Assembly: GCA_946894095.1 (NCBI GenBank)
Contig: OX335652.1
Span: 4,921,001-4,985,000, forward strand
DNA length: 64,000 bases
Reading direction: 5' to 3'
DNA from: Incurvaria masculella
Lineage: Eukaryota > Arthropoda > Insecta > Lepidoptera > Incurvariidae
Shown here: piece by piece, positions 43,478 to 54,300 of the stretch
Numbering within the stretch: the stretch's first letter is position 1
Layout of the letters: every line of letters begins with the position of its first letter
The notes under the pieces: generated by a model
Seen by the model: the letters and a program-made list of their open reading frames with translations, nothing else
Database searches by the model: none
Told to the model about the DNA's origin: nothing
Made by a program: the position numbers and the translations under genes

Positions 43478-45087
43478 AACTGGGTTCACTCACAGGATAA
43501 AGAGCAACACTCTGAAGCTAAATGTATCGGTCTTCCTGCGCCAAGTGGTTGCCTCACCTAGATAAGGTGCCTAAAAAGTATTTATTGTGACAAAATAAAT
43601 TATAAAAAGGCTGCAAATCACGAAGCATGAAAATATCAGTACATACTTGCGTAGTAATGCCAAAACTGAACAAATCTTTGGTAGTTTGCGTAGGTATAGG
43701 CGATTTAGGTAACCATATATAACTTTAGGTGTGTTTACGTATTCAATTACTAGCAGCCTGTCCCGGCTTTGCACGGGAAAAATATCATTTAAAATACACA
43801 AATAAACCCGTTTTACGTAGAGTTCCTACATTGAAATATTTGAAATAAAAAAAACTTAGATATTATTATTAGATGATTATTAGATATCAGAGAAATAATA
43901 AATTCAAAGTAACTGCGGCCTCCGACGCACTATTTATAGGCACGCTCCCGCCGCCCCGGCCGGCTGGTACCGCCGCAAACGCTACGTCCCGCAATTTTTA
44001 AATCTATAATATCTTCGAAAATATTCATTTAAATCATATGCTGTAATGAGCTATATAGATCTATTTTAAATCAACAATTTATTTAAGGTATTTAATTGGA
44101 TAAGGTTTAATGCTGTATTGGTTAAAATAGCTTCGAAAATTAGCCATAATTTGTCGTAAAAAGTAAATGACAAAAAAAAAATTATTGTGGGATATCCATA
44201 AGAGATAGACATATACCATCACGGAGTTTTCTGTAGACCTTTTCAATGTGTATAATACTTAGGACATTATTTTGATAAATATCGTAGGGTTAGGGTTAGG
44301 TTAGGTTAGGTTAATTAATTTTTTTACGACAACACATTGGAAACCTCAAAAATAACAGTATTTCTCCACTATTTAATGGATGTTATTATACATATAGACA
44401 AAAAAAATTTATAAAAAAAAGGACAAAAAAAAATTCTTGGAGAATGTCTTGCGTTTATATTTGATTTCTGTATTGTGTATATGTATAACTGTGTGCTTAA
44501 TATTAATATTGTAAATTGTTTTCGGGACTCACCATGATTACCTTTTTGTATAATAAAGTGTAACTGTTATCAAATGATACTACAAGTATCTACTCCCAGG
44601 TAGGGTTGGTCACCCAGGGAGGAAATGACCACAACCTCAAAACCTCTAACGTTGAGAGAGGCCTAAGCCCTGCAGTGGGTGGCACTAGAGCTATATCAGA
44701 TAACTTCAGGTCAAAAATAGTAATATGTGTGCTAAAAAGGCTTAAATAAATAAATAAATACATATAAACCTTCCTCTTCAATCATTCTATTAAAAAAAAA
44801 CCGCATCAAAATCCGTTGCGTGGTTTTAAAGATTTAAGCATACATAGGGATATAGGGATTATAGGGACAGAGAAAGCAACTTTGTTTTATACTATGCAGT
44901 AATAAAACTGACTAGTTATTGCTGTGTAATTAATAGGTATCAATATGTCCCGACAATCAGTAAATTAATAAACAGGTTCATACCAACATTAATATTATAT
45001 ATCCAATCTAGCTAACGCAACCACTTGGCGTAGGCAGACCGTCATTTGGCATCAGAGAGTTAGTCTTTAACCTGTGAACCCAGATTC
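43478..45087. repeat. Inverted-repeat-bounded AT-rich repeat block
   Basis: Segments 43478-43551 and 45020-45087 are inverted copies (TGGGTTCACTCACAGG / CCTGTGAACCCA; CGCCAAGTGGTTGC / GCAACCACTTGGCG). The interior starts ACTAGCAGCCTGTCCCGGCT (43750) and ends CATCAAAATCCGTTGCGTGG ... CTTTGTTTTATACTATG (44800-44900), modules I know as common arthropod repeat ends. A short (TTAGG)n run lies at 44285-44314. The small frames here have no gene support. Confidence 0.6.
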
Positions 45088-45188
45088 AGCCTGTGACCTG
45101 TTACTGTGACCAAAAATGTAACCTCCCGGAATGGAAGGAGAGATGCCATCTAGCGCGCCTGCTATTAGACCCGCTGTCTCCAATTTTT

Positions 45189-45733
45189 TTAAGGTGGGCC
45201 ATCCCGCTCAACTCCCCATACAAACGGGGAAAGAAGATCAGCCTATATTTTTTGTCAGAGATCCAAAATTTAGCTCAAAATAGCTTTATTTGATCGAACT
45301 AGAGGTCTGATGACCGTTGGCATTGTAAAATTGTGTTTATAAAGTTATAAGGTCCGAAAGTTCGAATTTTTCGCGCGTTTTATACAATAACTTAGGAGGT
45401 GGAATACGCAATGATAAAGTAAGAACATCTTAAAAAGATTAGTCATCAGACCTAGCTTATTTAATCAAGATTTATAATCTATTTGGTTTTAGTTAAATTT
45501 TTAACTACAGCGGTCGTGGTTTACTTTTAGCTATAAGTCGTTTTGTAATTAAAATTTTCGTAAATCTTGCCAAATCATACACTATACACGTTGTCTTTTT
45601 TGTTGACACGTTGCATCTTCCTCATCACGGAGCCTGTCTTTTTCTTTGAAACAGAGAAGGTCCCAGAGCGCAACAGCACAGTTTTGTACCGTGCCCGCGA
45701 ATGATAACTCGCTGCCGGGTTGGGCCACCTTAA
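45189..45733 (+). repeat. TTAA-flanked MITE
   Basis: TTAA at 45189-45192 and 45730-45733. Its right TTAA is also the left end of the foldback element that follows, so two TTAA elements abut with one shared target site. Confidence 0.88.
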
Positions 45734-46105
45734 GGTCGGCCCCTAAGCACCTGAAAATTTCGCCTCCCATACAAACGTAGTTTACTAATGATTTGAAAAC
45801 CACTGTTCCAACTTACTTGATATTTGGTATCTCATATTAGGCTACAAATATCTGTGTCTGCATGCCTTTGTTTTTTCGGTAAATGCATTCTGGGTCAAAC
45901 CACAGAGAAAACAAAATTCGTATGAAGATTTTCTTTTTGCATTCATTTCATTCGGTTTGGATTTAAAAAAAAAACAAAAACATGCAGACACAGATATTTG
46001 TTATCTGATATTAGATATTAAACATCAATTTAATTGGAATAGCGGTTTCCATATGATTAGTAAACTACGGTTGTATGGGGAGCATAGCTTACGGGCCGTT
46101 CTTAA
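45730..46105. repeat. TTAA foldback element, complete
   Basis: Starts TTAAGGTCGGCCCCTAAGC and ends GCTTACGGGCCGTTCTTAA. Arms of about 110 bp are inverted repeats (AAACGTAGTTTACTAATGAT; ATATCTGTGTCTGCATGC). Related copies: 21940, 46897, 60700. Confidence 0.82.
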
Positions 46106-46595
46106 AGTTACCAATTCAACTCATGGAGGTTCTTCACCTCCATGATTCAACTCAAAAAGATAATGAGGTGATAAAGTTTCATACAATGGCTCGTGCCTGT
46201 TTACTCAGTCAAATTAAGAAGTATAAAAAGACCTTTTAGACTTTCGGGAGAAGATGAAATCTAAAGTCCCGATTGCTTCAATGTTTTCGAATGAGCAAAC
46301 AAAAAAGGTCATGAAGCCATAAAACTGAATTCCCCGCAAATTCCCTGAAGCTTGCCTTCCCCACCATTCTCCCCGCAAGACCTCAAATTCCCCGCGATTT
46401 GATGAATCGGGGAGTGATCGGCAACGCTGCGTTTTCCTAAAGAATTTTGGCGGTGACCGGAAATAAAGTCCATACTCTGCCCTGCCAAATAATATGGTCA
46501 TAAAAACATAAATACTCCATATTGTTTTATTACTACGCTTGTGACACAACACTCAAATAAATATTTGAGAGAATATACCACTGATAGATTTTTTT
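46106..46595. other. Short unannotated stretch
   Basis: Includes the block 46163-46215 that recurs inverted at 6206-6262. The minus-strand frame 46552-46214 shows no family motif. Confidence 0.4.
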
Positions 46596-46872
46596 TTTTT
46601 AGCGTTCCATATCCAAAGAGTGAAAACGGAACCCTATTACTAAGCCTCCGCTGTCCGTCCGTGTGTCACAGAGCTGTATCTCATGAACCGTAATAGGTAG
46701 GCAGCTGAAATATTCACATATTGTGTATTAATTTTGCCGGTATAACTACAAATAGGTAAAATGTAAAAATAATAAAAATTAAATACAAAAGACGTAATTT
46801 TTTTTGTGTTAAATAATGTTCGATGGTACGGAACCCTTCGTGCGCGAGTACGACTCACACTTGGCCGGTTTT
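46596..46872 (+). repeat. (GTCY)n-carrying MITE
   Basis: 5' end mutated (TTTTTAGCGTTCCATATCC), the microsatellite nearly lost, and the 3' end intact. Confidence 0.85.
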
Positions 46873-46896
46873 ATTATCAGGAAAAGCTATAATAAC

Positions 46897-47095
46897 CTTA
46901 GCCGACCCCGTAAGCTATGCTCATCACACAAACGTAGTTTACTAATCATTTGAACACCACTGATCCAATTCAAATTAACTATATCACGCAACAAAAATCT
47001 GTGTCTGCACGTTTTTGTTTTTAAAAACATCCAAACGGAACCAAATGAAAATTTCGTTTTCTCTGTGGTTCGACCCAGGGAGTCTACTCATGAAA
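46897..47095 (+). repeat. TTAA foldback element, one arm
   Basis: CCGACCCCGTAAGCTATGC, CACAAACGTAGTTTACTAAT, ATCTGTGTCTGCACG, GTTTTCTCTGTGGTTCGACC; right arm absent. Confidence 0.65.
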
Positions 47096-47126
47096 GCGAA
47101 AGCGAAAAGTTCTCGCTCTTGCTTTC

Positions 47127-47546
47127 TTAAGCGGCACCATTCCGCTCAAATCCCCGTACAAACGGGGAAAGAAGATCACGCCCATATTTCTAGTCAGAGA
47201 TCCAAAATTTTGCTGTGGATTATACAATGATAAAGTAAGAACATCTTAAAAAGATTAGTCATCAGACAGCTTATTTAATCAAGATTTATAATCTATTTGT
47301 TTTTTTTAGATTTTTGACTAAAGCGGTCGTGGTTTACTTTTAGCTATAAGTCGTTTTGTAAATAACATTTTCGCAAATCTTACCAAATCATACACTATGC
47401 ACGTTGTCTTTTTTGTGGAAATGTTGCATCTTCCTCATCACGGAGCCTGTATTTTTATTTGAAACATAGAAGGTCCCAGAGCGCAACAGCACGGCTTTGT
47501 ACCGTGCCCGCGAATGAGTTAGTCCCGCCGGGTTGAACCACCTTAA
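47127..47546 (+). repeat. TTAA-flanked MITE, internally deleted
   Basis: TTAA at both ends; lacks the TTGATCGAACTAGATG to CGCGCGTTTTATAC interval. Confidence 0.83.
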
Positions 47547-47826
47547 AAAACCGGCCAAGTGCGAGTCGGGTTCGCACATGAAGGGTTCCGTACCATCGAA
47601 CAAGATTTAACACAAAAAAACACGTTTTTTGTATTGGGACCCCCTTTTATTGTTATGATTTCTAAATGTTACCTATTTGTTGTTACAGCGGCAAAATAAA
47701 TAGACACGCTGTGAAAATTTCAACTGCCTATCTATTACGGTTCATGAGATAAAGCCCTGTGACAGACGGACGGACCGACGGACCGACGGACGGACGGACG
47801 GACGGACAGCGGAGGCTTAGTAATAG
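47545..47826 (-). repeat. (GTCY)n-carrying MITE, 5' end cut
   Basis: Starts at the TTAA of the preceding MITE (AAAAACCGGCCAAGTG) and breaks off after GGAGGCTTAGTAATAG, exactly where the 100-bp array begins. Confidence 0.83.
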
Positions 47827-48710
47827 CGACCACTCGAAGTAAAGGTCCCGACCTGATCTACCTGACTGTCATGTCAAAATTTATTTTCGTCTATCTTGGG
47901 AAACACTGGTCGTAGAACCATCATGCAACCACTCAAAGTAAACGCCCCGACCTGATCTAACGATATGGAATGTCAAAATTGGTTTTCGTTTTATCTTGGG
48001 AAACACTGGTCGTAGACCCAGCATGCGACCACTCAAAGTAAACGCCCTGATCTGATCTACCTACCCGTCATGTTTAAATCTGTTTTGGCGTTTACTTTGA
48101 GTGGTCGCATGATGGGTCTACGACCAGTGTTTCCCAAGATATAACGAAAACAAATTTTGACATGACAGGCAGGTAGATCAGATCGGGACGTTTACTTTGA
48201 GTGGTCGCATGATGGGTCTGCTACCAGTGTTTCCCAAGATATAACAAAAACAAATTTTGACATTCCAGATAGTTAGATCAGGTCGGGGCGTTTACTTTGA
48301 GTGGTCGCATGATGGGTCTACGACCAGTGTTTCCCAAGATATACCGAAAACAAATTTTGACATTACAGGCAGGTAGATCAGGTCGGGACGTTTACTTTGA
48401 GTGGTCGCATGATGGGTCTAAGACCAGTGTTTCCCAAGATATAACGAAAACAAATTTTGACACGACAGGCAGGTAGATCAGGTCGGGACGTTTACTTTGA
48501 GTGGTCGCATGATGGGTCTACGATCAGCGTTTCCCAGGATATAACGAAAACAAATTTTGACATGACGGGCAGGTAGATCAGGTCGGGACGATTACATTGA
48601 GTGGTCGCATGATAGGTCTATGACCAGTGTTTCCCAAGATATACCGAAAATTAATTTTGATATGACAGGCAAGTAGATCAGGTCGGGGCGCTTATTTCGA
48701 GTGGTCGCAT
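47826..48710. repeat. 100-bp inverted-tandem array
   Basis: Plus-oriented units begin TTTACTTTGAGTGGTCGCAT at 48091, 48191, 48291, 48391, 48491, 48591 and 48691 (partial), exactly 100 bp apart. To the left, two full units and a partial lie inverted, also 100 bp apart (GCGACCACTC at about 47826, 47926, 48026). Orientation switches near 48075. Other unit blocks: TACGACCAGTGTTTCCCAAG, ACAAATTTTGACATGACAGG, GTAGATCAGGTCGGGACG. Both outer ends read GCGACCACTC outward-in, so the array is bounded by inverted termini. Confidence 0.92.
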
Positions 48711-48782
48711 GATAGATCACTTTAAAAAAAAATCTTTGATTACCCACTCATACTCATATCCACTCCAAAATAAACCAGAAAT

Positions 48783-49066
48783 AAAAACCGGCCAAATGCG
48801 AGTCGGACTCGCACACGAAGGGTTCCGTACCATCGTAAAAAAAAACAAAAAAATCACGGTTTTTGTATGGGAGCCCCCTTTAATTTTAATAATTTTTTAA
48901 TCTTACCTATTTGTTGTTATAGCGGCAAAATAAATACACACTCTGTGAAAATTTCAGCTGTCTACCTGTTACGGTTACTGAGAGACAGCCCTGTGACAGA
49001 CGGACGGACAGCGGAGGCTTAGTAATAGGGTTCCGTTTTCACCCTTTGGGTACGGAACCCTAAAAA
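48783..49066 (-). repeat. (GTCY)n-carrying MITE
   Basis: Complete; very short microsatellite. Confidence 0.88.
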
Positions 49067-49575
49067 GGACGCCCGTACAAGGTTAGTTCACCTACAAGTG
49101 CGACGCGCGGCATGGCGTCACTTGCCCGCTTATGAACTTTGGTAGTGAATTAAATTATCGATTGAAAATGCAATCATTCAAATGTTAAACAGGAAAAAAT
49201 ATTATATGAGTTTACTTATCGATGATGCGTTTTTCCATGTGTTTTTGTAACTTTCGTATCGTATTTTATGCACCCTTTTACTACGCAACTAGGCATTTTC
49301 ACGACTCAACATCACTCTGCAGTGGTCCGCAGACGACTGAGTCGCGTTGGCCCTAAAACGAAAATTTTAAGGCCAACGTACTGGTGCCATTAGTCGTGGG
49401 CGTTGACCGGGTCCTTACGAAGTAATATATAAGTCAATGCCTAAAAACCACTTCGCGCGCACAAAGAGTTATGAGCGATCAAGCATTTTTTTGCAATCTG
49501 TGACGTGTTCACGCTAATTTCGCATGGTGGGTGTGACTGCGATATATGCAATTCCGATCGCAGTGCAGAGTGGTC
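49067..49575. other. Stretch without recognised feature
   Basis: No gene or matched repeat. Confidence 0.4.
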
Positions 49576-49912
49576 AGTCTGAGTTCTCACCTAAATTGGC
49601 GTTTACGGCAAACCGATCGACTGGCGTTTTCTCCAAACTCCATACAAGTTTTTACTAGATATTCTGTGGCTTTACTTCTTCATGCTGTCAAAGTCAAACG
49701 CGGACTTCCGATTTGTATTAAAACGCGGAGTGGACGTAAACGGCAACGTCGACGTATTTACGGCAACTTTGAGTAAGCTGTCAAATCAAGCTCGGACTCG
49801 CAAATGTTAGTTCGCTTAACGCCCGCTGCGCGCACTCTTCAATCTCTCCATACATTTGAAAACGCTAGTCGATCGGTTTGCCGTAACGCCAATTTAGGTG
49901 ACAACTGAGACT
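49576..49912. repeat. Palindromic MITE with about 55-bp inverted ends
   Basis: Starts AGTCTGAGTTCTCACC and ends AATTTAGGTGACAACTGAGA; the reverse complement of the copy at 35296-35641. Confidence 0.87.
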
Positions 49913-50123
49913 ACCGGCTCAGAAGAACAAGTGACATTTATTTGATTCCACAGACTACAGCAAATTTGTTACTGCTCTATTTATTCTGTGGTTTGATTTT
50001 TTCATTTCAATATGAGTTCGGTTTTGGCGGGAATCCGAACAAGTCGAGATTTTTTTGCTATCGAGTTTTTATTTGCCAATTCGTTTGTTTGTGGTCTTTC
50101 TTCGCGGAAAACCGGTCGAGAAG

Positions 50124-51368
50124 ATGAAGGCGAAGAGGAAACGGAAAAAGGAAGACAAGAGGTCTCCAGAGGAGTCACTTTCGTCCGATTTATCGGACTG
50201 TGAAAATTTGGCGGGAAAAGATGATCTTGTGGAACAGGCGGGAACTACTGAGCTCAACATCAACACCACAGCTACTACATCAAAATTGAATTCACTCGAT
50301 AAGTACCAACCATTCTTCATTAAAGACTACACCCGTGCATACCCTGAGGATTCGGGAGCACTGGATTTTATCGTATTCATAGAAAGCACAGAACCTAACA
50401 AGCCGATTGGAGACAGAGATATTATGAGCTTATCAAACTCTTTCAAAAGATACATTAAGGGCATCAAACAGTTCAAGAGGATAAATCGATACAAAATAGG
50501 CGCAATATTTGAAAAACCAGAGCTAGCCAATGCAGCTCTCGGTAACAAAACTTTTTTGGATCAATTCAAGCTTAAGGCTTCCATACCTGCATCTGCAACT
50601 GAAACCACTGGTGTCATCACCTCGGTCCCTACCAACTTATCCAATCATAAAATTTTTACCAACATAACAAGCACAAAAAAAATTATATCAGTAAGAAGAT
50701 TCATGCGTAAAGTTAAGAATGAAAATGGTTTCCAACTAGAACCCACTCCTACTATTTCCATTACATTTGCATCAAATACTCTACCGGACTATATTGACAT
50801 GAACTTATGGAGATTTAGAGTGGCTCAATACATACCCCGTTTAAAACAGTGCTTCCGATGCTTGCGCTTTGGGCACATATCAAAATATTGTAAAAACGGA
50901 GAGAGGTGCTCAATATGCAGTTGCGAAGGGCACAATTATAGAAATTGCTCTACGGAGCATGCCAATGCTACCTGTTATAATTGTCAAGGTAATCATGTCG
51001 CTATATCAGGGTTATGCCCTATAAAAAAGAAGAAAATTGAAGAAAACAAAAATAAAACCAGAAAAGTTCAATACAATGAATTATTTAATGAAAAGTCATT
51101 CCCTTCCTTACCTACCACTAACACAGATCAAACAGAAAAAAATTATAATACGCAACTAAAATATAACCAAATATTACACACGAATAAAGAAAATTCAGTC
51201 GACTCTATCCTGAATAATTTGTTAAACTCTGAAAAGGCAATGAACATACTTCTCGAAATGATTGTAAAAGTTATAACAATGAGCAAAACTGGCGAGGCTC
51301 CTATCTCTGCGCAAAACATAAAAAGCGTTATTCACGACTCTATTAGAAAAAATAAACCTGTTATATAA
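50124..51368 (+). CDS. Retrotransposon ORF1, Gag-like RNA-binding protein
   Basis: The first ATG in the frame is 50124 (the frame is open upstream but without ATG), giving 414 residues. It begins with a Lys/Arg/Glu-rich stretch (MKAKRKRKKEDKRSPEE). Three zinc knuckles follow at about 243-256 (CFRCLRFGHISKYC), 262-275 (CSICSCEGHNYRNC) and 284-298 (CYNCQGNHVAISGLC). Such proteins coat the element's RNA and help it re-enter the nucleus. The stop TAA overlaps the ORF2 ATG as TAATG, a layout compatible with termination-reinitiation. Confidence 0.92.
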   Translation: MKAKRKRKKEDKRSPEESLSSDLSDCENLAGKDDLVEQAGTTELNINTTATTSKLNSLDKYQPFFIKDYTRAYPEDSGALDFIVFIESTEPNKPIGDRDIMSLSNSFKRYIKGIKQFKRINRYKIGAIFEKPELANAALGNKTFLDQFKLKASIPASATETTGVITSVPTNLSNHKIFTNITSTKKIISVRRFMRKVKNENGFQLEPTPTISITFASNTLPDYIDMNLWRFRVAQYIPRLKQCFRCLRFGHISKYCKNGERCSICSCEGHNYRNCSTEHANATCYNCQGNHVAISGLCPIKKKKIEENKNKTRKVQYNELFNEKSFPSLPTTNTDQTEKNYNTQLKYNQILHTNKENSVDSILNNLLNSEKAMNILLEMIVKVITMSKTGEAPISAQNIKSVIHDSIRKNKPVI

Positions 51369-54300
51369 TGTCTACTTTGAATGTTGTACAATGGAACGCG
51401 CAAAGTTTGCTATGTCATCGACATATTCTCACTCAATTTTTATATGAAAATGATATACATATTGCAATAATTTCTGAAACTTGGTTAAAACCACAACAAC
51501 GTTGTAAATTTAGAGGATATCAATTGGAAAGATCTGATTCTGGAAATTCCCACAATGGAGTAGCAATATTAATTCATAATAGTCTAAGCTACACAAAAAT
51601 TATCACCACAAGTGACAACTCGATACAAAATATAGCTATCAAATTATCTTACAACAACAAATTTGTAACTATAGTTAGTTTATACAGTCCCCCGAATTGT
51701 ACTCCACCTTTCACAAAAAGTAAGTTCGATAGATTAGTAAAAAATATCTCTGAGCCAACGATTATTGCGGGCGATTTTAATGCTCATCACACTTTTTGGG
51801 GATGCAATAACACTGATTCACGTGGAAGGGACATTTTGGAAATAATTGATGACAACAATCTTGTTCTTTTGAATAACGGTGAAGTGACAACAGTTGGTTC
51901 CAGTAGATGGCGGCCAAATGCACTCGATCTCACAATGGTATCTTCTTCTTTAGCATTGTCTTGTAACTGGACGGTCCATGATGACCCTCTCGGAAGTTAT
52001 CACCTGCCAACAATAACAAAAATATTATTAGCCAACAACACATACAACAATCAAGAGACTGCAAACAATTTTCCAAAGCATCCAAACTTTAGACTCGTAA
52101 ATTGGAAAATATACTCAGATTTAGTTTCGAGAGAGCTCGAACATTTTAACTTTGATAATCTTAACCCAATAGAATCTTATGATTCTTTTTGTAATATTTT
52201 AAATGCAGCTATTGAGAAGTCTATACCCAAACGGAAGCATTCATCCACACCTAACTCCACTTTTCGGCATTCAAAACCCAAACTTTCTGTTCCCTGGTGG
52301 AATGAAAAATGCAGCTCAGCTGTAGAAAATTCCAGGAAAGCATATGCAACATTTAAACTAAATTGTAATGACGAAAATTACATAGAATTCAAACGGTTGC
52401 AAGCACTTAAAAAACTCATTTTAAAAAGAGAAAGAAGCGAAAGCTGGCAAAGGTTATGTGAATCATTTAACAGATATACACCCGTTTCTAAAATTTGGAA
52501 CACTATTAAAAAATTTAATAATACCTACCAAAGTAATAGTCACAACACAAATCATGACTGGATTAATGATTTTTTGCAAAAGTATACACCCGATTATGTT
52601 GAAAATCAACTACATTCAATCAATAGTTCTGTTCCTAACAATAATGAAAATGAGTACGTTACAAAATATTTTACTTTACAAGAACTGAAATCTGCCTTAA
52701 ATTCTAGACGAGATACTGCATGTGGATTAGATATGATTCCATATAAAATGCTACGTCACTTAAACCACAACAGTCTGGTAATATTTTTAAACACGCTTAA
52801 TAAGCTGTGGTGTACTTCCATAATTCCATGGGAATGGAAAATAGATTGTCTCATCCCAATACTTAAACCAAACAAAAGTAAAGACGATGCAAATTCTTAT
52901 CGACCTGTGGCATTGACTTCGTGCATTGGAAAAATTTTTGAACAGTTAATTAAACAACGTTTAGAATTTTTTATAGAAAGAAACAACATTTTACCTAGCA
53001 ATCAATTTGGTTTTAGGAGGGGTCGATCCGCTAGAGAAAGTTTCAGCCATCTACATCTGGATATTTCAAAAGCTTTCTCATTAAATCACGATACCGTGTG
53101 TGTTTTTTTAGATGTCGTCGGCGCATTTAACAACATCGATCACTTTACACTTGCATCGATCTTGAACTCTTTGGGCATTCCAGCAAAATTAATAAATTGG
53201 ATATATAATTTTTTAAATGGCAGGGAAGTATATGTGAAATACAGCAACTCTCTTTTTGGTCCCAGATTTTCCTATAGGGGAACGTCTCAAGGTGGGATAT
53301 TAAGTCCCCTCTTATTTATAATTTATATTCACAAATTAAACTCAAAACTAGGATTTGATGTAAATAACCTCCAATTTGCAGATGATTTGGTTATTTATTG
53401 TTCCATTGGTGATAGAGTGACTACATTGACTTGTATAAATAAAGCCATGGAGAATTTGTATAAATATTTTACTGAGTTAAATTTAGATATAAGCCCAGAG
53501 AAAAGCAAAGTTGTTATATTTAGTAAAAATAAATACAAATTAAAAGCCGAAGTCTTCTACAATAACACTCTTCTTCCGGTAGTTGAAACCGTTAAGTTTT
53601 TAGGAATAATATTTAACAGTAACTTATCTTGGAACTCTTATGTCGATGGCATAGCAGACAAAGCGTTAAGATCATACAACATTTTGAGGTCCTTAGCGGG
53701 CACCTATTGGGGCGCGGATCCGAAAATCCTAATAATGCTTTTTAAATCTTTGATACGTAGCCATTTTGAATATGGTTTTCTATGTTTTTCTCATCATTGG
53801 AAACTTATAGAGAAACTGGAAAAAATACAAAATAAAAGCTTACGTTTAATAACTGGAGCGATGATGTCAACTCCCATAGTATCCATGCAAGTAGAATGTA
53901 ACATTCCTCCACTGAGAATCCGCTTCAAATATCTGAAATTAAAATTTTTGTTAAAGCTTCTATCCATATCAAATCATCCTCTGTTTACCAAAATTCAACA
54001 TCTCCTTTCCATCCCATCCGATCCTAGTCATCATCCTTACATCCTGAGAGACTTTTCAAATATATTACATTACAAAAATGAATATGAAATACAAGCCAAT
54101 TTCAACTTTCCTTGCTATTTGGGAAAATATGACAGCAAATTCTACGGAATTCCAATTCAAATAGACGAAAACTTGGAGTGCAAAGAAGAATTTTTAGAAC
54201 AAATTTCAAGTTACAGAGGTTACAGAAGAATATATACCGATGGTTCGAAAACAGTTCGTGGGGTCGGCTGCGCGATCTATGACGAGACAACCAAGAGAGG

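Noticed and set aside
47826..48710. CRISPR-like regular spacing of 100 bp
   Set aside because: The whole 100 bp repeats, with inversion in the left part; no spacers.
50055..50123. N-terminal extension of retrotransposon ORF1 from 50055
   Set aside because: The codon at 50055 is TTG; the first ATG in frame is 50124.
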